Shown here piece after piece: positions 1 through 7,921 of a stretch of DNA of 32,958 nt. Every line of letters starts with the position of its first letter. Position 1 is the first letter of the stretch. The notes beneath the pieces are model-generated. The model made no database searches and was not told the DNA's origin. It worked only from the letters and a program-made list of their open reading frames with translations. The DNA comes from Azonexus sp. (GTDB taxonomy: Bacteria; Pseudomonadota; Gammaproteobacteria; Burkholderiales; Rhodocyclaceae): assembly GCA_030824535.1 (NCBI GenBank), contig JAVBXO010000396.1, positions 1-32,958 on the forward strand, read 5' to 3'. The translations under genes and the position numbers were made by a program.

Positions 1-2
1 CT

Positions 3-3000
3 GCCAGCGGCGTCCTGAGCCTTTATGGCCTGGCCCACGCCCTCGAAAACGGCGATGCCCTTGCGGCGGCAACCTCAGGCATGCAAGCCGTGCAGTTCGG
101 TGCTTCCGCCTACGTGGCCGCCCTGCGCGCCTCGGAAGATGCCCTCCTCAACATCAGCGAGATTCAGGCAGCGGATGCGGTGGCGGATACGCTGGGAGAA
201 GCACTTCCCTACTTGAACCTTGTCAACAGTCTTGCCCACGAAGATTATACTGGAGCAGCAGTCTCTGCTCTCAGCATAGCCGGAGTTCCATATATCGGCT
301 GGGCCTACGCCGCCTACTCCATCATCGACTCCCTCTTCAACAGCGATGCCCCCCCCGATGCCTGGGGCAGTGGTCAGTTCATCTGGGACGGCAACGGCAT
401 CAGCTACCACGTCGTCGGTGAAACCGGTGGCAAGGAAGCCGTCGAGAGTGTCATGAGCAACACGTTGGCCACGCTCAACGCCATGATCGAGCAGGTGCGC
501 CAACAGAACCCCGGCAGCGCATTGGGCATCATTCCCAACCGCCTGCCGACCAGCGGCTACGACACCTCGGGCTACCGCTACACCGACATCGACCCGCTGA
601 GCGGTGCCGAACAGCACCCGGCCTTGCGCTTCGACACCAGCGGCCGCCCTTACAACGCCGAAACCGGCAGCCCCGAGTCTTACCAATCGATCATCGAAGG
701 CATGGTCCGCTCGGCGCTGGCGCGCGGCGCCATCGCCCCGCTGTGGGAAGTGTTGACGGCCAGGCAACAGGCGGATGCCGGTGACCCGAAAGCCGGCCTG
801 AGCGAGGAAGAACGGGCCGGTCGCGACGGGCAATTGGCCGCGCCGATCAGCGGCAGCACGCAAATTTTCCGGCCGGTGGTACTCGATGGCGACGGTGATG
901 GCATCGAAACCACCGATCGTGCCCATGGGGTTGCCTTCGATGTCGATGACTCCGGCTATCTCAAGCAGACCGCCTGGGTCAAGGGCGACGACGCCCTGCT
1001 GGTGCTCGACCGCAACTACAATGGTCAGTTCGACAGCGGGCGGGAACTCTTCGCCAATGGTGCCGTGACGCTTTCCCGGCGCGGTCTGGCCGGCATGGCC
1101 TGGGTCGATGCCAACTACGATGGCAAGCTCAGCGTCGCCGACCCGGTCTGGAATGAACTCAAAGTCTGGCGCGATCTCGATCAGGATGGTGCCCAGGATG
1201 CCGGTGAAGTGCAGGGCCTCGACAGCGTCGGCATTACCGAGCTCAACTACGCCATGGCCAGCTTCACCCGCAACGGCGTCAAGCAACAGATGGCTAGCCC
1301 CGATCTCGAGGCCGACAGCCAGGGCACCCGCGTTAGCGTAGTGCCCGAAGGCATTCTCATGCAGGCCAGCGACAACGCTCAGCTCTCGCTGATCGTCACC
1401 CGCGTCGCCGACCAGACCGCCGTGGAGGCCAACCAGGACGGGATCAGCGGCTACGAGGACGTCGAAATCATCGTCAATTCGCTCGATCTTCTGGCCAATG
1501 ACCAGCCCGGGGGTGCCCTGAGCATCACCGGCTTGGGCAATTTCCGGCATGGCTCGGGTTTCGTTGACGCCAACGGCTTCGTGCATTTCACGCCGGAAGC
1601 AAACTACGCCGGCGATGCGGCCGGGTTTGACTACGTCGCCCAGGATGCCAGCGGTCAGACGGCCACCTCGACGGTTGACGTCAGCTTGCAGAATACCAAT
1701 GACGCCCCCACGCTGGCACAGGTCAACCACGATCCCCGGCCGATCTATGGCTATACGCCGGTAATCTATAACGCTCTCGACGACTCAGGCACCAACATTC
1801 AGTACATCGCTGGCGGCAATCCGATCTATGTGCCCTATGCTATTCAGTACACGACGGTCGGCGAGGGAACGATTACGGCAAACACCATCGACAACCCGCC
1901 ACCCGGGAGATGGGATTACGAGTACCACACCACCCCCCTCGCCTTCGAAGACAGCGGTGCCGGCACGCTCCTGGGGACAGACATCGACGATCCGGCCAGC
2001 TCGCTGAGCTACGAAATCGTCAATCAGCCGCAGTATGGCGCGGTCAGCCTCAATGCCGACGGCTCCTTCCGGTACACCAGCTGGAAAGAACCGGGCGTCG
2101 CCAGCGACCGTATCGTCGTCGATGATCAATACGGCGGCACCAAAGATGGCACGCTCTATACGCAGAACAATCTTCCAGGCATATTCGTTTACCCGACCAC
2201 CGACGTCTTTGAGGTGCGAATCACCGATCCACAAGGCGCCAGCACTCTCCAGTCGATTTCCGTACCGCACTACGGCCCCTATATGCCGCCGACCCCCGAG
2301 GGTGGTGGTGGCGGCAAGCCGGTGGCCGTGGACCTCAGTGGCGACGGCTTCCAGTTCGTCGACGTCAAGGATTCCAACGTCTTCTTCGACGTCAACGACG
2401 ATGGCCGGAAACACCGTACCGCCTGGGTCGGCAAGGATGACGGCCTGCTGGCCTACGACAGCGATGGCGATGGTCAGATCAACCGGGCGGGTGAAATCAG
2501 CTTTACCCGCTACCAGGAAGGCGCTCAGACCGACCTGGAGGGTTTGCGTGGCTTTGACAGCAATGGCGATGCCCGCTTCGATGCTACGGATGACCAATGG
2601 GCCAGATTCGGCGTCTGGCAGGATGCCAACCAGAATGGCATGACTGACACCGGCGAATTCCAGTCGCTCAGCGCGATGGGCATTACTGCGGTCAACCTGT
2701 CCAGCGATGGCAAATTCCAGATCATCAACGGCCAGACCGTGCACGGTATCGGCGGCATGAGCAAGGCCGATGGCAGCACCCTGACGATTGCCGACGTCAC
2801 CCTCGCTTATAGCAACGAGATTCAAGTTCCCCAGGCCGACGGCTCAGTGGCAACCGTCAGCGACTCAGCTTTTTCACCGAGCGGTGAGGAAATCGACGGG
2901 ACCGAAGCTCAGGATCTCATTCTTGGCAAAACCGGCAACAATATTGTCAAGGGCCTGGGTGGCGACGATGTCATCTTCGAGGATGGCGGCAACGACATCG

Positions 3001-5747
3001 TCGATGGCGGCGATGGCAATGACCTGCTATATGCGGGTGCCGATAACGACCTGGTGCTTGGCGGTGCTGGCGACGATGTCGCCTACGCCGGTCCGGGCAA
3101 CGATGTACTGTTTGCCGGCGAGGGTCATGACGCCATTTTTGCTGAAGACGGCAATGATGTCGTGTTCGGTAGCGCAGGCAACGATCTGATTTCCGGCGGC
3201 GCGGGCAACGACGTGCTCTCCGGAGATGACGGCGATGACCAGCTTTACGGCGAAGCCGGCAACGATGCCTTGTTCGGCCGCGACGGCGACGACGAGCTAT
3301 CGGGCATGGACGGCAATGACCGTCTTGATGGCGGCACGGGCAACAACCTGCTGGATGGTGGCACAGGCGCGGACGAAATGCTCGGCGGCGCTGGCGATGA
3401 CCGCTATGTCGTCGATGATGCGGCCGACACGGTGAGCGAATTGCTCGCCGAGGGCAACGATACGATCCAGACGACACTCGATGGCTATACGCTGGGCGCC
3501 AACATCGAAAACCTCGCTCTGGGCGGAGTGAACAACCTGTCCGGCAATGGCAATGAACTCGATAACACGCTGTCCGGCAATTGGGGCAACAACTTCCTGA
3601 TGGGCGGTGCCGGCCAGGACAAGCTGGATGGCAAAACCGGGAGTGACACGCTGGTCGGCGGCATGGGAGACGACATTTATGTCGTCGACAATGCTGACGA
3701 TCAGGTGGTCGAGGCGGCTGACGAAGGTTTGGACACCGTCAAGGCAAGCGTCAGCCATACGCTTGCAGCCAACGTCGAACAGCTCAGCCTGAGCGGCAGC
3801 GCTGCGCTCAATGCCATTGGCAATGAACTGGATAACTTCCTTAACGGCAATGCCGGCAACAACCTGATTGACGGAAAGGCTGGCGTCGATACGATGGCTG
3901 GAGGAGCCGGCGACGATACCTACATGGTGGACAATCAGGACGATAGTGTGACTGAATTCTTCGATGAAGGCATCGACTCGATACTGACTGCAATCAGTTT
4001 CGCCCTGCCGGAAGAGCTCGAGAATCTCACGCTGACCGGCAGCGCCGACATTGACGGCAGCGGTAATGACCTGAACAACCATCTGCTCGGCAACGCTGCG
4101 GCCAATGTCCTGGATGGGGCAACAGGCAACGACGAAATGATCGGCGGTGGCGGCAACGATACCTACGTGGTGGATGATCAGGGCGATAGCGTGACGGAAT
4201 TCTTCGATGAGGGCATCGACTCGGTCCTGGCATCAATCAGTTTCGTCCTGCCAGAACAACTCGAGAACCTCACGCTGACCGGTAGCGCCGACATTGACGG
4301 TACCGGAAACGACTGGGACAACCATCTGCTCGGCAACAATGGAACCAATGTCCTGGATGGCGCCGCCGGCAATGACGAAATGAGGGGCGGTGACGGTCAC
4401 GACACCTATTGCGTCGATAGTTCTGGTGACCTCGTGTCGGAAGCACTTGGCGGCGGTTACGATACCGTACGCAGCACCATCAGCCTGACGATGCCCGACA
4501 ATATCGATGCCCTTCAACTGCTGGGCAAGGACGACATCAATGCCACTGGCAACTCCCTGAGCAATGCAATTGTCGGCAACAGTGGCCGAAACATTATTGA
4601 TGGCGGCAGCGGCTCAGACGCCATGGCGGGCGGCACCGGCGACGACGATTACATTGTCGATAGCCCAAAGGATGCGGTAAGCGAGCCGGCCTTCGGCGGC
4701 ATCGACAGCATCTATGCCAGCACCAACTATGGCCTTCCGGAACACGTCGAAAATCTGGCCCTGCTTGGCAACGCTGACATCAATGCCAGAGGCAACGACC
4801 AGGATAACCGCCTGACAGGCAACACCGGCAACAATGTCATTTACGCTGAGGCCGGGAACGACCAACTCGAGGGTCTGGCCGGGAACGACACCCTGTATGG
4901 CGAAACGGGGAACGATAGGGTGCATGCGGGCGATGGCCGAGACAGGCTTTACGGCGAAAGCGGCGACGATTACCTGCACGGTGGCACCGGCAACGACATA
5001 CTGGATGGCGGCGATGGCATTGACTTCCTGAGCGGCGCCAATGGCCGGGACGTCTTGCGCGACGCATGGGGCAACAACGCCCTTTTCGGTGGCAGGCAAA
5101 ATGATCGGATCGAGGCAGGGGCCGGCAACGACTTCATTGCCGGCGGCAAGCAGGACGATACGATCCAGGCAGGGAGTGGCGCCAACGTCATTGCTTTCAA
5201 CTGGGGCGATGGTCGCGATGTCTTGCTCCCCGACACAGAGGCGGTCAATACGCTTTCCCTGGGCGGGAAAATCGACAAGAAAAATCTTGCGCTGAAAAAA
5301 TCTGGTCAGGATTTGATCCTGTCGATGGGCAAAAGCAGTCAAGTTACACTCAAAAACTGGTACACCTCGGCAAGCAATCAGAATGTCTTCAAACTTCAGC
5401 TTGTCGAAACGCCCCCATCCCGCAACCACGGTCAACACCCGTCAAATGGCTGGAATATCGACAGCTTCGATTTCAAGGCCCTGGTACAAAACTTCGATAC
5501 AGCCCGTGTCAAAAATTCCAGGCACTCACCATGGAACATGATGAATGCCTTACTGGATGCACATCTTGAAAGCAGCGATACCAGCGCACTGGGTGGGGAA
5601 CTGGCGGCGCGCTACGCTGCCGGTGGTGAATCGGCCATCTCGCTCGGCCTCGCCCAGGAAACATTAAAGGATGCCCATTTCGGCAGCCAGACACAGACGG
5701 TGGGCCAGCGACTTGATGCGGCGGTACGCGCTTATCACCTGGCTTAA
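3..5747 (+). CDS. RTX-type calcium-binding exoprotein, 5' end beyond the window
   Basis: Very large secreted protein of the RTX family. The frame is open from the first bases, so the ATG at 81 is internal and the true start lies upstream. Order of parts: an Ala-rich helical start with a hydrophobic stretch (about 243-345); a Ca-binding module rich in DxDxDG loops (about 861-1257); a cadherin-like domain ending in NDAP (about 1419-1712) and a second one (about 1929-2265); a Gly-rich linker; a second copy of the DxDxDG module (about 2316-2703); then RTX nonapeptides and long RTX repeats (2916-5225). A C-terminal region with the pattern of the haemolysin-type calcium-binding related domain follows (about 5238-5405), then an unstructured-looking tail that presumably carries the type I secretion signal. 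The downstream acyltransferase homologue and HlyD support export by a type I system. Whether it is an adhesin, toxin or enzyme cannot be told, because the N-terminal part is missing. Confidence 0.93.
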   Translation, partial: ASGVLSLYGLAHALENGDALAAATSGMQAVQFGASAYVAALRASEDALLNISEIQAADAVADTLGEALPYLNLVNSLAHEDYTGAAVSALSIAGVPYIGWAYAAYSIIDSLFNSDAPPDAWGSGQFIWDGNGISYHVVGETGGKEAVESVMSNTLATLNAMIEQVRQQNPGSALGIIPNRLPTSGYDTSGYRYTDIDPLSGAEQHPALRFDTSGRPYNAETGSPESYQSIIEGMVRSALARGAIAPLWEVLTARQQADAGDPKAGLSEEERAGRDGQLAAPISGSTQIFRPVVLDGDGDGIETTDRAHGVAFDVDDSGYLKQTAWVKGDDALLVLDRNYNGQFDSGRELFANGAVTLSRRGLAGMAWVDANYDGKLSVADPVWNELKVWRDLDQDGAQDAGEVQGLDSVGITELNYAMASFTRNGVKQQMASPDLEADSQGTRVSVVPEGILMQASDNAQLSLIVTRVADQTAVEANQDGISGYEDVEIIVNSLDLLANDQPGGALSITGLGNFRHGSGFVDANGFVHFTPEANYAGDAAGFDYVAQDASGQTATSTVDVSLQNTNDAPTLAQVNHDPRPIYGYTPVIYNALDDSGTNIQYIAGGNPIYVPYAIQYTTVGEGTITANTIDNPPPGRWDYEYHTTPLAFEDSGAGTLLGTDIDDPASSLSYEIVNQPQYGAVSLNADGSFRYTSWKEPGVASDRIVVDDQYGGTKDGTLYTQNNLPGIFVYPTTDVFEVRITDPQGASTLQSISVPHYGPYMPPTPEGGGGGKPVAVDLSGDGFQFVDVKDSNVFFDVNDDGRKHRTAWVGKDDGLLAYDSDGDGQINRAGEISFTRYQEGAQTDLEGLRGFDSNGDARFDATDDQWARFGVWQDANQNGMTDTGEFQSLSAMGITAVNLSSDGKFQIINGQTVHGIGGMSKADGSTLTIADVTLAYSNEIQVPQADGSVATVSDSAFSPSGEEIDGTEAQDLILGKTGNNIVKGLGGDDVIFEDGGNDIVDGGDGNDLLYAGADNDLVLGGAGDDVAYAGPGNDVLFAGEGHDAIFAEDGNDVVFGSAGNDLISGGAGNDVLSGDDGDDQLYGEAGNDALFGRDGDDELSGMDGNDRLDGGTGNNLLDGGTGADEMLGGAGDDRYVVDDAADTVSELLAEGNDTIQTTLDGYTLGANIENLALGGVNNLSGNGNELDNTLSGNWGNNFLMGGAGQDKLDGKTGSDTLVGGMGDDIYVVDNADDQVVEAADEGLDTVKASVSHTLAANVEQLSLSGSAALNAIGNELDNFLNGNAGNNLIDGKAGVDTMAGGAGDDTYMVDNQDDSVTEFFDEGIDSILTAISFALPEELENLTLTGSADIDGSGNDLNNHLLGNAAANVLDGATGNDEMIGGGGNDTYVVDDQGDSVTEFFDEGIDSVLASISFVLPEQLENLTLTGSADIDGTGNDWDNHLLGNNGTNVLDGAAGNDEMRGGDGHDTYCVDSSGDLVSEALGGGYDTVRSTISLTMPDNIDALQLLGKDDINATGNSLSNAIVGNSGRNIIDGGSGSDAMAGGTGDDDYIVDSPKDAVSEPAFGGIDSIYASTNYGLPEHVENLALLGNADINARGNDQDNRLTGNTGNNVIYAEAGNDQLEGLAGNDTLYGETGNDRVHAGDGRDRLYGESGDDYLHGGTGNDILDGGDGIDFLSGANGRDVLRDAWGNNALFGGRQNDRIEAGAGNDFIAGGKQDDTIQAGSGANVIAFNWGDGRDVLLPDTEAVNTLSLGGKIDKKNLALKKSGQDLILSMGKSSQVTLKNWYTSASNQNVFKLQLVETPPSRNHGQHPSNGWNIDSFDFKALVQNFDTARVKNSRHSPWNMMNALLDAHLESSDTSALGGELAARYAAGGESAISLGLAQETLKDAHFGSQTQTVGQRLDAAVRAYHLA
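2916..3347 (+). repeat. First block of RTX nonapeptide repeats
   Basis: Within the RTX gene, about fifteen consecutive GGxGxDxxx-like nonapeptides are encoded, with GGDGNDLLY and GGAGNDVLS as typical units. In this family such units fold into a calcium-bound parallel beta-roll after secretion. Confidence 0.9.
3348..4835 (+). repeat. Six long RTX-type repeats, last four exactly 81 codons
   Basis: Six copies of a unit that starts with one or two nonapeptides, continues with a segment like DDxYVVDxxxDxVxE, then a conserved ENLxLxGxxxxxxxGN segment. Units begin near 3348, 3600, 3864, 4107, 4350 and 4593. The last four are spaced exactly 243 bp. The third and fourth are close to identical over about 150 bp of DNA, which suggests a recent tandem duplication. 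Confidence 0.9.
4836..5225 (+). repeat. Second block of RTX nonapeptide repeats
   Basis: About a dozen further GxxGxDxxx nonapeptides close the beta-roll region before the C-terminal domain. Several are imperfect, such as GGRQNDRIE and GGKQDDTIQ, which is usual at the edge of an RTX block. Confidence 0.87.
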
Positions 5748-5768
5748 GCCCCATGACAAAGGATATGT

Positions 5769-6251
5769 ATGCCTGACAAAACGACAGAAAGCGCCGCACT
5801 GGCAGCACTGGAAGAAGCCAGGGAGTCACTGGCCAAACTGCCGATTCTCGGCCCGGCCCTGTGGCTCTATGCCCGTGACCCGGTGAAGAAATTCATGTTC
5901 ATCGGCGACACCGACTGGGCTGTATTGCCGCCGATCATCCTCGATCAGTGCCGGCTCTATACCAGAGGTGGTTTGCCCTATGCCTTCGTGACCTGGGCAC
6001 GGGTCAATGATCAGGTCGATGCCCGGCTACGTTCGGATCATCCCAAGCTGGCACCCCATGAATGGAAATGCGGCGAACACCTCTGGATCATCGATGTGGT
6101 TGCACCATTTGGCCAACTCGACGAAACCTTGAAGGAGTTGCGCGAAACCCTGTTCGCGGGCCAAAAAGTTTCTGCGCTACTCCCCGATCCGGCCAAGGCT
6201 GGCGGAATTGGCGTGCAGGACTGGCCTCCGCTACCTGCTCACCACAACTGA
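5769..6251 (+). CDS. RTX toxin-activating acyltransferase (HlyC family) homologue with altered active site
   Basis: 160 residues, the usual size of HlyC-type enzymes, which transfer a fatty acyl group from acyl-ACP to internal lysines of an RTX protein in the cytosol. Family landmarks are visible: LG...WLY (27-34), LPPI...Q (53-60), P.AF..WA (70-77), W..G..LWIID..APFG (99-115). The Asp equivalent to HlyC Asp92 is kept (D109). An ungapped alignment from LG through LP puts Lys40 where HlyC has its essential His23, and Asp37 at HlyC Ser20. It may therefore be catalytically dead, use another chemistry, or act as a chaperone. Start at 5769 is supported by AAAGGA five bases upstream. It sits between the RTX gene and hlyD, whereas classical operons place C before A. 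Confidence 0.85.
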   Translation: MPDKTTESAALAALEEARESLAKLPILGPALWLYARDPVKKFMFIGDTDWAVLPPIILDQCRLYTRGGLPYAFVTWARVNDQVDARLRSDHPKLAPHEWKCGEHLWIIDVVAPFGQLDETLKELRETLFAGQKVSALLPDPAKAGGIGVQDWPPLPAHHN

Positions 6252-6260
6252 TAATCTGGC

Positions 6261-7631
6261 TTGCGCGTGAACCCCATTACTAAAACACTATCAGGCGATG
6301 TGCTGGACTTTGCACCGGGTCTCCTGTCCATCCAGGAGCGCCCGCCAGCAAAGTTACCGCGTATCGTCCTTTATACGGTCGTTGGCTTGTTTGGCATTCT
6401 GTTGCTCTGGGCTGTCTTCGGCAAACTGGATGTCGTTGCGTCGGCCGAGGGACGACTGGTCCCGCAAACCTACGTGAAAATCGTGCAACCGGCCGAAGCA
6501 GGTATCGTGCAGGCAATTTTGGTCCGCGAAGGACAATCCGTCGAGGCCGGAGAAATCCTGATGCAGATGGATGCAAAAATAGCCGAAGCTGATGCCCGAA
6601 CCATCCGCAACGAGTTCGAATTGAAACGTCTGCAATTACGCCGTATCACTGCCGAATTGACGGGCCGGCCAATACCCACCGAGACCGGGGACGTCCCGGA
6701 GCTATTTGCCCAGATCGCCAGCCAGTATGCCGCGCACCGGCAAACCTACCAGGATGGACTGGCACAGGAGCAGGCCATTCTTGGCAAGAGCCGCCACGAC
6801 CTCCAGGCGGCAGAAGAGCTGGCGCAAAAACTGCGGGAAACGCTCCCGACCTACCGCAAGAGCGCCGCAGCCTTCGAAAAGCTGGGCAAGGACGGCTTCT
6901 ATAGTCCGCTGGCAGTCGAAGAGAAGCAACGCGACCGGATCGAAAAGGAACAGGATCTGCGCGCGCAGGAATCCACCGTCGCCAGCCTGAAATCAACGAT
7001 TACGGCCAGCGAGAAAAAACTCGACCAGATTAGCTCGCATTACCGTAGCGAACTACAGAACGAGCGGGTCGACACTGAATCACAGTTTCGGCGTTTGCGA
7101 GATGAACTGGAAAAGCTTGAGCACAAATCGGGATTACTGGCCTTGCGCGCTCCGCAACGTGGGGTAATCAAGGATTTGGCGACACACACCGTGGGAACAG
7201 TGGTCTCTCCCGGCACAGTCCTGATGTCGCTGGTGCCGTATGACGAACCACTCCTCGCCGAAGTACTGGTAAAAAACGAAGACGTCGGCTTCGTCCACCC
7301 GGATCAGCGGGTCAAACTCAAGCTTGCAGCCTATCCCTTCCAGAAGTACGGCATGATCGATGGCACGGTAATCCATGTCGGGCCGGATGCCGGAGATAGC
7401 TCCGGCATCACCAGCAAGCCAAGCGGAGAAGCGTCTGATACGGCGTCGGCACTCCGTTACAAGGCACTGGTTCATCTGGACCAGCAGCATCTTGACAGCA
7501 ACGGCAAACCTCTGCGCCTTTCGTCGGGCATGCAGGTAATCTCCGAAATCCATCAAGGGCAGAGAACCGTCATGGAATATCTGCTCTCTCCCGTACAGAA
7601 GGCTTGGCAAGAGGCGGGGCGGGAGCGCTAA
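6261..7631 (+). CDS. hlyD: HlyD-family type I secretion adaptor (membrane fusion protein)
   Basis: Periplasmic adaptor that links an inner-membrane ABC exporter to a TolC-like outer-membrane channel. The 456 residues show a short cytosolic N-terminus, one membrane helix (about 34-53), a first lipoyl half (about 60-105, with VQPAEAGIVQAILVREGQSV), a long charged coiled-coil hairpin (about 110-295), the second lipoyl half beginning LRAPQRGVIKDL, a beta-barrel part, and the family C-terminus LSSGMQV..I..GQRTVMEYLLSP. The start is uncertain: TTG at 6261 or GTG at 6267, neither with a clear Shine-Dalgarno sequence. It begins 9 bases after the acyltransferase homologue, so the two are probably cotranscribed. 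The ABC exporter partner is not seen downstream and may lie left of the window. Confidence 0.92.
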   Translation: MRVNPITKTLSGDVLDFAPGLLSIQERPPAKLPRIVLYTVVGLFGILLLWAVFGKLDVVASAEGRLVPQTYVKIVQPAEAGIVQAILVREGQSVEAGEILMQMDAKIAEADARTIRNEFELKRLQLRRITAELTGRPIPTETGDVPELFAQIASQYAAHRQTYQDGLAQEQAILGKSRHDLQAAEELAQKLRETLPTYRKSAAAFEKLGKDGFYSPLAVEEKQRDRIEKEQDLRAQESTVASLKSTITASEKKLDQISSHYRSELQNERVDTESQFRRLRDELEKLEHKSGLLALRAPQRGVIKDLATHTVGTVVSPGTVLMSLVPYDEPLLAEVLVKNEDVGFVHPDQRVKLKLAAYPFQKYGMIDGTVIHVGPDAGDSSGITSKPSGEASDTASALRYKALVHLDQQHLDSNGKPLRLSSGMQVISEIHQGQRTVMEYLLSPVQKAWQEAGRER

Positions 7632-7659
7632 TCGATTGTCGATTGTCGATTGTCGATTG
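7632..7659. repeat. Four perfect tandem copies of a 7-bp unit
   Basis: TCGATTG is repeated four times without interruption, beginning directly after the hlyD stop codon. The unit is not a multiple of three and lies outside any gene. Length variation by slipped-strand replication would be expected. No function is evident. Confidence 0.9.
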
Positions 7660-7690
7660 CAAATGCTCGCGTCCTGGCGGACGCCCAAGC

Positions 7691-7716
7691 AAAAGGCCCG
7701 CATCGCTGCGGGCCTT
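7691..7716 (-). terminator. Hairpin terminator of the tRNA unit, possibly bidirectional
   Basis: Perfect 10-bp stem AAGGCCCGCA / TGCGGGCCTT with loop TCGC. Read on the minus strand it starts 8 bases after the tRNA CCA end and is followed by TTTTGCTT, as in a Rho-independent terminator. It could also stop plus-strand transcripts coming from hlyD. Confidence 0.75.
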
Positions 7717-7724
7717 GGTATTTC

Positions 7725-7801
7725 TGGTGGTGATGGGCAGAGTCGAACTGCCGACCTGTGGGTTATGAATCCACCGCTCTAACCATCTGAGCTACATCAC
7801 C
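7725..7801 (-). tRNA. tRNA with CAT anticodon, probably elongator tRNA-Met
   Basis: 77 nt including an encoded CCA. The cloverleaf read from the minus strand has acceptor GGTGATG paired with CATCACC, D-arm GCTC/GAGC, anticodon loop TTCATAA (anticodon at 7765-7767) and T-arm GGCAG/CTGCC with loop TTCGACT. The anticodon stem GTGGA/CCCAC has an A-C mismatch at its loop-closing pair (31-39). Initiator tRNA is unlikely because the first acceptor pair is a standard G-C. Elongator Met versus the lysidine-modified Ile(CAT) cannot be settled by eye; overall resemblance favours Met. Confidence 0.95.
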
Positions 7802-7818
7802 ACGCTTCGAGGGCACAG

Positions 7819-7847
7819 ATTATAGGTTGAAGCCGACGGGACGTCAA
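7819..7847 (-). promoter_or_regulatory. Strong sigma-70 promoter of the tRNA gene
   Basis: On the minus strand, -35 TTGACG (7847-7842), a 17-base spacer, and a perfect -10 TATAAT (7824-7819). Predicted transcription start is near 7812, about ten bases before the mature tRNA 5' end. Confidence 0.85.
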
Positions 7848-7853
7848 CCGCGT

Positions 7854-7859
7854 TATAAT
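7854..7859 (+). promoter_or_regulatory. Possible -10 element for miaB
   Basis: A perfect TATAAT lies 62 bases before the miaB start, facing away from the tRNA. The only -35 candidate, TTGAAG at 7827-7832, is 21 bases upstream, which is too far for a standard promoter, so the assignment is weak. If real, it overlaps the tRNA promoter region back to back. Confidence 0.3.
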
Positions 7860-7921
7860 GCAGAACTTTCCTGCCGCTAGCCTGCCGAAGCGGCACCACT
7901 GATTTTAAAAGCTTTTTCCCC

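Noticed and set aside
75-1730. 551-codon open frame on the minus strand opposite the RTX gene
   Set aside because: It mirrors a GC-rich coding strand with strong codon bias. The protein has no recognisable motif, and the plus frame is clearly the RTX protein.
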